Origin: DASRAJ01 sp039920305
GTDB lineage: Bacteria > Bacteroidota > Bacteroidia > Chitinophagales > UBA10324
Reading direction: 5' to 3'
NCBI GenBank assembly: GCA_039920305.1
Contig: JBDSEA010000050.1
Coordinates: 1-17,106, forward strand
DNA length: 17,106 bases
The notes beneath the pieces are model-generated. The model made no database searches. It saw nothing but the letters and a program-made list of their open reading frames with translations, and was not told the DNA's origin. How positions within the stretch are numbered: the first letter of the stretch is position 1; every line of letters begins with the position of its first letter. The position numbers were made by a program, and so were the translations under genes. This document shows positions 8,301-14,000 of this stretch, piece after piece.

Positions 8301-9773
8301 TTAAAATTCTCTTTCCTCCGGTTGTTTTTTAGTCAGCCATTTTTTTATTGTTAAAATATAAACATCAGTATTTAGCAGTGCGGAATCACGGTTGGCTTTA
8401 TACATCAGGAAAAGCGCAACAGGTAATAGGATAATGGTTGAAAACCACATGCCCCCTGCGGGCGAGAGCACTCCTTCTCTTGCCATTTTCTCACCGGCAA
8501 TAGAAAATACATAGAAGATGATAAAAAAGAAAACCGAAATAACAAATGGTAATCCGAAACCACCCTTGCGAATAATTGCTCCCAGGGCTGATCCGATCAT
8601 GAACAAAACGAAACAAGCGAATGAAAGCACAAACTTGCGTTGCCATTCAATCTCAAATCTCCGCAATACAGCTATTTTGCTCTCCTGCGTTTTTGCTGTA
8701 AAATCCATGTAGCTTTTGATGCTGCGGGCAGTGTTCAGCGCCTTGCTTACGATCACTGATGAATCAATTTTATTTCTATGCAGGAGTGAATCTGAAACCG
8801 GCGAAAACTTTCTGAGGCTATCAATATTAATCCGGGCAAAAGAATAATATGGCTTCGTGAATATCCGGGATTGCCTGGAATAGTTTGCTAATTCAATATT
8901 TACTGTATCAATAGAAAATTTCAATTGTCTCAGATTCTGCATTTTATAATCTTCTTTAAACAAGCGCTCATCTGTCCGGCTTAAGGCAAATTCAGAGAGA
9001 TCAAAAACTTTTCTCCATTCCCTGAAAGAAACCCGGAGCTGCTCATACTTTTTGCCCAGCCGCGCGGTGGGACTCAGTTCCTCATATTGATTTCCATCAT
9101 ATAGCTGAAGTATCATGTATCGCTTGTCTTCTGTCAAATACATTTCACCTTTTTTTGCTGTAATCACGTAATCATTTCCCTTACCCCGTGTATGATCATA
9201 AATCATTACCTCATGAATGGTGCGGTTATCCGCATCCTTTCTTCCCACTCTCATGCTGTAGCCATCAATTTCACTATAAAATACTCCTTGCCTGATATTC
9301 AATGCCGGGCGCTGCTGCCGAATATCGTATAGCAGTGATCCGAACTTCAAATTAGCTACCGGTAAAGCATAATTGGCAAACAACAGTGCGCCCATGCTGA
9401 TGATCACCGCAAGCAAAAGGAGAGCGCGAATGATACGCAACAGAGAAAGTCCGGATGACTTGAGCGCAGTAAGCTCATAGTGCTCTGCAAGGTCTCCCAT
9501 TGTCATCATCGAGGCAAGTAATACTGCAAGAGGCAAAGCCAGGGGTACCAGGCTGGCTGAGGCAAAAAATAACAGTTCGGCGATAACAAAAAATGAAAGA
9601 CCTTTTCCTACCAGGTCATCAACGTAAACCCACAGAAATTGCATTATGAGTACAAAAAGGGTAATGAAGAAAATGACAATGAAGGGTGGAATAAAAGCCC
9701 TGAGCAAATAGACATCAATGGTCCTGATGCTTACTGACCGACTTCGGATAATTCTGCTTTCTTCGGGAATCAA
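8301..9773 (-). CDS. LptF/LptG-family (YjgP/YjgQ) permease of lipopolysaccharide export
   Basis: Membrane component of the LptBFG transporter, which extracts lipopolysaccharide from the inner membrane and feeds it to the periplasmic bridge. Six hydrophobic segments are visible: about residues 27-48, 60-92 (possibly broken), 112-135, 377-400, 408-427 and 441-459. This is the family's three-plus-three arrangement around a periplasmic domain. The N-terminal TIDVYLLRAFIPPFIVIF and the GDLAEHYELTALKSSGLSL segment are family hallmarks. The periplasmic part (about 136-376) is longer than in E. coli LptF. Start: a TAA lies two codons upstream and the first ATG is at residue 44 inside the first helix, so TTG 9773 is the best start. 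LptF and LptG cannot be told apart here; Bacteroidota often carry unlinked copies. It heads the minus-strand block and leads into the giant kinase. Confidence 0.92.
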   Translation of the reverse strand: MIPEESRIIRSRSVSIRTIDVYLLRAFIPPFIVIFFITLFVLIMQFLWVYVDDLVGKGLSFFVIAELLFFASASLVPLALPLAVLLASMMTMGDLAEHYELTALKSSGLSLLRIIRALLLLAVIISMGALLFANYALPVANLKFGSLLYDIRQQRPALNIRQGVFYSEIDGYSMRVGRKDADNRTIHEVMIYDHTRGKGNDYVITAKKGEMYLTEDKRYMILQLYDGNQYEELSPTARLGKKYEQLRVSFREWRKVFDLSEFALSRTDERLFKEDYKMQNLRQLKFSIDTVNIELANYSRQSRIFTKPYYSFARINIDSLRKFSPVSDSLLHRNKIDSSVIVSKALNTARSIKSYMDFTAKTQESKIAVLRRFEIEWQRKFVLSFACFVLFMIGSALGAIIRKGGFGLPFVISVFFFIIFYVFSIAGEKMAREGVLSPAGGMWFSTIILLPVALFLMYKANRDSALLNTDVYILTIKKWLTKKQPEEREF

Positions 9774-9803
9774 GATTTACGAATTTTCTTTCAATACTTT
9801 TAT

Positions 9804-10427
9804 ATGCAATCATCAATGAAAGAGCTATCAAAGATACTGCTTTCGAAAAAAGAGGTTCAGTTACTCGCGGAAGATTCCTTCTTTCATCATAAGAAGAACA
9901 TCACTGAAAAAATTTACCATCAGCTTGCAGCTTGTGTAACAGCAATTCAGGAAGCGCCCTGCTTTCAAAAAATTTCCTATCCCCCTGAAACTGATCTGGT
10001 AAGGGGAAAAATCACAAAGGGAGAAAACTATCTCGGTCTTCCCTTCATTATCCTTGATTTCCCGCGCTTGTTTTCATCAGAAAAAATTTTTGCCTTCAGA
10101 ACCATGATCTGGTGGGGACAGCATCTCAGTTGCACGCTTGTACTTGATGGCAGTGAATCACAACTTGCGGGGAAGAAACTGAGAGAAAATTTTTCCTTCC
10201 TTAAGAAAAAAGAAACCTTCCTCTGTATAAATAAATCGCCATGGCTCCACCATTTCGGAACAGAGAATTTCATTTCACTTAAATCACTGCAACAAAAAGA
10301 TGCTGACGAATTTCAACTAAACCAGAATTTTTTTAAAGTAGCAAGAAAAATTCCGGTAAGCAGCGTTAATAACATGGAAAATTTTTCTGCTGAAAGCTTC
10401 GAGATATTCAGCAGATTACTCTTATAA
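9804..10427 (+). CDS. Unrecognised 207-residue cytoplasmic protein
   Basis: I do not recognise a family. It starts at ATG 9804; a second ATG at 9816 (residue 5) is possible. No signal peptide or membrane helix. An N-terminal helical half (KELSKILLSKKEVQLLAEDSF onward) is followed by a part with aromatic and beta-like segments (YLGLPFIILDFPRLF, MIWWGQHLSCTLVLDG). Three cysteines are scattered and no metal or nucleotide motif is visible. The N-terminal half could form a helical bundle (inference). It is divergent from the LptF/G permease with only 30 bases between start codons, and convergent with the START-like gene, overlapping it by six bases. This tight packing and the long open frame support a real gene. 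Confidence 0.82.
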   Translation: MQSSMKELSKILLSKKEVQLLAEDSFFHHKKNITEKIYHQLAACVTAIQEAPCFQKISYPPETDLVRGKITKGENYLGLPFIILDFPRLFSSEKIFAFRTMIWWGQHLSCTLVLDGSESQLAGKKLRENFSFLKKKETFLCINKSPWLHHFGTENFISLKSLQQKDADEFQLNQNFFKVARKIPVSSVNNMENFSAESFEIFSRLLL

Positions 10428-10811
10428 GCCTCCCAGCCTTTTTTTCAGCTCATGTATCTGGCTGTCCCATAACAGGAGATCTTCTTCCATCTCATCGGGC
10501 TTCGCAAAATCGGTGATCATCAGAATGGTATCGCCGGTGATCTCAGTTGAAGTTATTCTGAATTCAAAATACTCTTCAGGATTACTGTCAATCCAGTGAT
10601 ACCTGATAAGCTCATTTTCCTTCTGCTCAAGCATTTTTGCTTTCTGGGTCACATCTTCCCAAACAAAAGTGAAAATATCCTGGCGTGTGCTCACCCTGTC
10701 AGCAAACCATTGTGCAAGGCCTGAAGTGGTTGAAAGAAAATCATACAGTATTACTGGTGAAGATTTGATTGGAAATTCCAGCGTATATTTCTTACTCTTT
10801 TGTGATTTCAT
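10422..10811 (-). CDS. START-like (SRPBCC/AHSA1-type) domain protein
   Basis: Small single-domain protein of 129 residues when started at ATG 10811; an in-frame TTG at 10829 would add six residues but is less likely. The order of segments fits the helix-grip fold used to bind hydrophobic ligands: strand KKYTLEFPIKSSPVILYDFLS, the GLAQWFAD helix, strands FTFVWEDVTQKAKMLEQ and YFEFRITSTE, strand TILMITDFA, and a long C-terminal helix LLLWDSQIHELKKRLG. This compact form is common in Bacteroidota, often as a lone gene near rpoD or lipid genes (from memory). The ligand and role are unknown. Its stop codon lies inside the end of the convergent plus-strand gene. It is divergent from rpoD, with 188 bases between start codons. 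Confidence 0.87.
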   Translation of the reverse strand: MKSQKSKKYTLEFPIKSSPVILYDFLSTTSGLAQWFADRVSTRQDIFTFVWEDVTQKAKMLEQKENELIRYHWIDSNPEEYFEFRITSTEITGDTILMITDFAKPDEMEEDLLLWDSQIHELKKRLGGL

Positions 10812-10872
10812 TTGGAAGTGTGGGTGCAACTTATGGGAAGCGACTAAAAGTATATATTCGGCAGAGATAAAA

Positions 10873-10894
10873 AAAATAATGATGTCATTATTTT
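10873..10894. promoter_or_regulatory. Palindrome upstream of rpoD, possible operator
   Basis: Two perfect 10-base arms (AAAATAATGA and TCATTATTTT) are separated by TG. It sits between the divergent START-like gene and rpoD, 53 bases upstream of the candidate rpoD -7 element. A second, smaller inverted repeat (AATTAT-GAT-ATAATT, 10905-10919) lies just before the candidate -33. Neither is followed by a T run longer than four, so a terminator is unlikely. Use as a binding site is inference. Confidence 0.45.
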
Positions 10895-10920
10895 AACTGG
10901 AAAGAATTATGATATAATTG

Positions 10921-10954
10921 CTTGAAGCAGAATAAGGCACATGACATATATTTG
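10921..10954 (+). promoter_or_regulatory. Candidate Bacteroidota-type promoter of rpoD
   Basis: The -7 element TATATTTG (10947-10954) fits the Bacteroidota consensus TAnnTTTG exactly. CTTG at 10921-10924 is a possible -33 element (consensus TTTG) at 22 bases, slightly longer than the usual 19 or so. Transcription would start near 10960, giving a leader of about 40 bases before the rpoD ATG at 11000. Confidence 0.6.
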
Positions 10955-10999
10955 CCGTACCACCTTGTAAATTAATCTCTTCAATAAACCCAAACACAC

Positions 11000-11869
11000 A
11001 TGCGTCAGTTAAAAATTACCAAATCCATTACTAACCGTGAATCTCAATCGTTAGAAAAGTACCTTCAGGAAATCGGAAAAGTAGACCTGCTAACTCCTGA
11101 AGAAGAAGTTGAGTTAGCAAAAAAAATCAGGCAGGGTGATCAGAATGCGCTCGAGCGGCTTACAAAAGCAAATCTTCGCTTCGTGGTTTCTGTTGCCAAG
11201 CAATACCAGAACCAAGGCCTGTCACTAAGTGATCTCATCAACGAAGGAAACCTCGGACTGATTAAAGCCGCACAGCGGTTTGATGAAACACGCGGATTTA
11301 AATTTATTTCCTATGCCGTTTGGTGGATACGTCAATCCATCCTTCAGGCTCTTGCCGAGCAAAGCCGAATCGTTCGCTTACCACTCAACAAGGTCGGGTC
11401 ACTTAATAAAATCAATAAGGCATTTTCTGCACTCGAGCAGGAATTTGAGCGGGAGCCATCATCAGATGAGCTGGCGACCGTGCTCGAGATCAATACCGAA
11501 GAGGTAGAAACCACCCTTGGCATCGCATCACGGCATGTTTCTGTTGATGCACCCTTTGTAGAAGGTGAAGACAACTCACTGCTTGATGTACTGGAAAACC
11601 CGAATTCCATGTCGGCAGACAGCGCGATCAATTACAACGAATCACTTCGCACAGAAATTGACCGCTCACTTAGCACGCTTACAGAACGGCAGAAAGATGT
11701 AATCAAATTATATTTTGGAATCGGTATAGAGCATCCAATGTCACTTGAGGATATTGGTGAGAAGTTCGCACTCACCCGCGAGCGTGTTCGTCAAATCAAG
11801 GATAAGGCGATCAACAAACTTCGCTCAGCTTCACGCAGCCGGCTGCTGAAATCGTATCTGGGACAATGA
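11000..11869 (+). CDS. rpoD: Primary sigma factor RpoD/SigA, Bacteroidota short type
   Basis: Housekeeping sigma factor that directs core RNA polymerase to TTTG/TAnnTTTG promoters in this phylum. Its 289 residues match the compact Bacteroidota form, which lacks the long region 1.1 and non-conserved insert of E. coli sigma70. Region 1.2 is at about 15-47 (SLEKYLQEIGKVDLLTPEEE). Region 2 is at about 52-122, including NLRFVVSVAKQYQNQGLSL, DLINEGNLGLIKAAQRFD and the promoter-melting stretch FKFISYAVWWIRQSI. Region 3 spans about 130-205, and region 4 about 220-285, with the -33-recognising helix-turn-helix MSLEDIGEKFALTRERVRQI (248-267). A clear ATG start, an exact -7 element upstream and an intrinsic terminator downstream suggest a single-gene unit. 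Confidence 0.97.
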   Translation: MRQLKITKSITNRESQSLEKYLQEIGKVDLLTPEEEVELAKKIRQGDQNALERLTKANLRFVVSVAKQYQNQGLSLSDLINEGNLGLIKAAQRFDETRGFKFISYAVWWIRQSILQALAEQSRIVRLPLNKVGSLNKINKAFSALEQEFEREPSSDELATVLEINTEEVETTLGIASRHVSVDAPFVEGEDNSLLDVLENPNSMSADSAINYNESLRTEIDRSLSTLTERQKDVIKLYFGIGIEHPMSLEDIGEKFALTRERVRQIKDKAINKLRSASRSRLLKSYLGQ

Positions 11870-11875
11870 TGTTGC

Positions 11876-11903
11876 GTGAAATGTGAAACGTTAAATGTGA
11901 AAC
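11876..11903 (+). repeat. Left array of four GTGAAAY heptamers
   Basis: Four consecutive 7-base units close to GTGAAAY (one has T at position 3). It begins six bases after the rpoD stop codon and ends on the first base of the terminator stem. The same heptamer array occurs in inverted orientation at 12378-12405, on the other side of the four-helix-bundle gene. The 11-mer ATGTGAAACGT at 11881-11891 is matched exactly, inverted, at 12383-12393. Confidence 0.8.
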
Positions 11904-11935
11904 CCTGCCGCTATAAAGCAGGGTTTTGTTTTTTT
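11900..11935 (+). terminator. Intrinsic terminator after rpoD
   Basis: Stem CCCTGC (11903-11908) pairs with GCAGGG (11918-11923) around a nine-base loop. It is extended by A-T pairs on the outer side (AAA/TTT) and followed by a T-rich run to 11935, interrupted by one G. It should end rpoD transcription and separate it from the four-helix-bundle gene. Confidence 0.8.
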
Positions 11936-12006
11936 ATAATAGAATAAAAAAGAATTTTGTGAACTTCTAATCAACTGCTGAATTCGAAATCCACAAAACC
12001 CGAATT

Positions 12007-12366
12007 ATGTTTCTTAAATTGCAACATCAAAACCTTGATGTATATAACACAACAAGGAAATTTGTTTTAGAGTGTTATAAGATCACTAAACTATTTCCTG
12101 TGGATGAAAAATATGTGCTCACGAGTCAAATAAGGAGAGCAGGTCTATCGGTTCATTTAAATCTTGCTGAAGGTTCTTCGCGTAAGTCTCCGGTTGAGCG
12201 AAAAAGATTTTTTGAAATATCCAGAAGTTCCGTAATTGAAATCGATGCTGCTTTTGACATAACATCTGATCTTGGATATTTTGACAATCAAAACACTGAG
12301 CAGATAGGAGATTTGACCAATCGCTGCTTCAGTCTGCCTTCACGATTGATTGTGGCCACAAACTAA
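12007..12366 (+). CDS. Four-helix-bundle protein (23S rRNA intervening-sequence type)
   Basis: 119 residues, the usual length for the S23/TIGR02436-type four-helix-bundle family. Family hallmarks in order: the opening LQHQNLDVYNTTRKFVLECY, the conserved LTSQIRRAGLSVHLNLAEGSSR turn (residues about 39-60), the ERKRFFEISRSSVIEIDAAFDIT helix (about 64-86), and a final helix IGDLTNRCFSLPSRLI in which a proline replaces the usual helical residue. Members are encoded within intervening sequences of 23S rRNA in some bacteria, and the fold also occurs in Avd proteins of diversity-generating retroelements; neither rRNA nor a reverse transcriptase is present here. The biochemical role is unsettled; a basic, possibly nucleic-acid-binding pentamer is known for relatives. 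The gene looks AT-richer than rpoD and ffh on either side and is bracketed by inverted heptamer arrays, suggesting it arrived as a cassette. Confidence 0.88.
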   Translation: MFLKLQHQNLDVYNTTRKFVLECYKITKLFPVDEKYVLTSQIRRAGLSVHLNLAEGSSRKSPVERKRFFEISRSSVIEIDAAFDITSDLGYFDNQNTEQIGDLTNRCFSLPSRLIVATN

Positions 12367-12377
12367 ACCATGCTTCA

Positions 12378-12405
12378 TTTTCACGTTTCACATCTCACGT
12401 TTCAT
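12378..12405 (-). repeat. Right array of four GTGAAAY-like heptamers, inverted
   Basis: Read on the minus strand this is four consecutive 7-base units close to GTGAAAY (one begins with A, one has G at position 5, and one ends in A). It ends five bases before the ffh ATG at 12411. With the array at 11876-11903 it forms a long imperfect inverted repeat bracketing the four-helix-bundle gene. Sliding the arrays by one unit gives 18 matches in 21 positions. Confidence 0.8.
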
Positions 12406-12410
12406 ATACC

Positions 12411-13733
12411 ATGTTCGAAAGCCTGAGTGAGCGCATTGACGGCGCGATAAAAACCCTGAAAGGTCAGGGTAGAATTTCCGAGATCAATGTTGCATCTACT
12501 GTAAAAGAGATTCGCCGTGCACTGGTGGATGCCGATGTCAACTACAAGATCGCAAAGGAATTCACCGATAAAATAAAGGACAAAGCGCTCGGTGAAAAGG
12601 TATTGACTGCCGTTTCTCCCGGTCAGCTAATGGTCAAAGTTGTGTTTGATGAATTGACCCAGCTGATGGGAACGCAGATGACCGACATTAACCTTAAAGG
12701 AAGTCCGTCGGTAATCCTCCTCTCAGGTCTGCAGGGCTCCGGTAAAACAACCTTCGCTGCCAAGCTTGCAAACTATCTCAAGACGAAGCGTAACAAAACT
12801 CCCCTGCTGGTTGCATGTGACGTCTATCGTCCTGCGGCTATTGAGCAATTAAAAATTCTTGGCGAGCAGATCGGCGTTCCGGTTTATTATGAAGAAGGAA
12901 ATAATAGTCCTGTCCGGATCGCATCCAATGCAATCAAAGAAGCACGGCTCAAAGATTTTGATACCGTGATTGTTGACACCGCAGGCCGGCTTGCAATTGA
13001 TGAAGAGATGATGAATGAGATTGAAAAAGTGAAGAACGCCATTCAGCCCGGCGAAACACTTTTTGTGGTGGATGCTATGACCGGGCAGGATGCGGTAAAT
13101 ACTTCCAGGACATTCAATGAGCGATTAAATTTTGATGGCGTTGTGCTCACCAAGCTCGATGGTGATACACGCGGTGGCGCAGCACTTACCATAAAGTACG
13201 AGGTACAGAAGCCGATCAAGTTTGTATCAACAGGCGAAAAGCTTGACCAGGTTGACCTCTTCTATCCTGACCGGATGGCGCAGCGCATCCTTGGAATGGG
13301 TGACATTGTTTCACTCGTTGAAAAAGCCCAGGACCAGTTTGATGAGAAGGAAGCCGAGCGCCTGCAGCAGAAGATGCGCAAGAACAAATTTGACTTCAAT
13401 GATTTCTTAACACAGCTTGCTCAGATACGGAAGATGGGAAACATTAAGGACCTGATGGCAATGATCCCCGGCATGGGCAAGGCAATGAAGGATGTTGACA
13501 TTGATGAAAATCAGTTCAAAAAAATCGAGGCGATCATCCTCTCCATGACAAAGGAAGAGCGTGAGAATCCTGAATTACTTGCCGGCTCGCGCAGAAAAAG
13601 ACTGGCAGAAGGAAGCGGTAACACTATTCAGGAGGTGAATGCCTTCATCAAGCAGTTTGATGAGATGCGCAAAATGATGAAGAAATTCAGCACACCCGGT
13701 GCGATGAAAGGAATGATGGCGGGAAGGAGATAA
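12411..13733 (+). CDS. ffh: Signal recognition particle GTPase Ffh (SRP54)
   Basis: Complete 440-residue Ffh, which binds SRP RNA and signal sequences of nascent membrane proteins and docks with FtsY at the inner membrane. N domain about 1-90 (FESLSERIDGAIKTLKGQG opening). The G domain has P loop GLQGSGKTT (106-114), CDVYRPAAIEQL (136-147), DTAGR (189-193), TKLDGDTRGGAAL (247-259) and the closing FVSTGEKLDQVDLFYPDRMAQRILGMGD. The methionine-rich M domain (about 305-435) includes the RNA-binding SRRKRLAEGSG segment (393-403) and a C-terminal run of methionines (MRKMMKKF, MKGMMAGRR). The ATG at 12411 lies just outside the right heptamer array, so whatever drives ffh has to pass through, or sit inside, the bracketed segment. 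Confidence 0.98.
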   Translation: MFESLSERIDGAIKTLKGQGRISEINVASTVKEIRRALVDADVNYKIAKEFTDKIKDKALGEKVLTAVSPGQLMVKVVFDELTQLMGTQMTDINLKGSPSVILLSGLQGSGKTTFAAKLANYLKTKRNKTPLLVACDVYRPAAIEQLKILGEQIGVPVYYEEGNNSPVRIASNAIKEARLKDFDTVIVDTAGRLAIDEEMMNEIEKVKNAIQPGETLFVVDAMTGQDAVNTSRTFNERLNFDGVVLTKLDGDTRGGAALTIKYEVQKPIKFVSTGEKLDQVDLFYPDRMAQRILGMGDIVSLVEKAQDQFDEKEAERLQQKMRKNKFDFNDFLTQLAQIRKMGNIKDLMAMIPGMGKAMKDVDIDENQFKKIEAIILSMTKEERENPELLAGSRRKRLAEGSGNTIQEVNAFIKQFDEMRKMMKKFSTPGAMKGMMAGRR

Positions 13734-13961
13734 CCATAGTTTATTAAGGAGTGATTATACCCTCCTTCAGGGGTGACCTCCTCACCTACCGTAATTAAAT
13801 TGATTGGTTTTCTTCAGGTAAAGACACTGGCTGGTATCTTGAGATTTCTTCTCAAATCGAATTTAGATAACCCGTATCCGATTTTTGTTAATAGTCAGAA
13901 TGCCCTTCAAAAACCAGGCGAAGATCAATTACAGCAAAAAAATTGTCGCTTAGATTAAACG
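13734..13961. other. Gene-free gap after ffh
   Basis: No convincing gene. It holds short inverted repeats soon after the ffh stop (AAGGAG pairing with CTCCTT, 13746-13767; GGTGA pairing with TCACC, about 13770-13785) that may help end ffh transcription, but none has a T run. The remainder shows nothing I can name. Confidence 0.5.
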
Positions 13962-13993
13962 AAAAAGCGCGTTACGAATACGCGCGGATTTTT
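13962..13993 (-). terminator. Hairpin terminator of the sulfatase gene, possibly bidirectional
   Basis: Stem GCGCGT (13967-13972) pairs with ACGCGC (13980-13985) around a seven-base loop. On the minus strand it is followed at once by five T (13966-13962) and lies about 16 bases past the sulfatase stop. On the plus strand a GG then ATTTTT follows, so it may also stop read-through from ffh. Confidence 0.8.
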
Positions 13994-14000
13994 ACTGCAT

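Noticed and set aside
10811..10829. Upstream in-frame TTG as the START-like gene start
   Set aside because: ATG 10811 is six codons in and gives the usual short N-terminus of this compact family.
12007..12366. Diversity-generating retroelement accessory (Avd) gene
   Set aside because: No reverse transcriptase, template repeat or variable repeat is seen nearby. The sequence fits the 23S-intervening-sequence branch better.
12321..12366. Possible frameshift at the C-terminus of the four-helix-bundle protein
   Set aside because: A proline in the last helix looked odd, but total length matches the family and other frames do not give a better ending.
11876..12405. CRISPR array or insertion sequence
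   Set aside because: The units are contiguous 7-mers without spacers, and the enclosed gene is not a transposase. No target-site duplication is visible at the outer edges.
13773..13958. 61-residue open frame on the plus strand after ffh
   Set aside because: GTG start, no family resemblance, no promoter or ribosome-binding signal, and it overlaps short inverted repeats likely to be part of transcription end signals.
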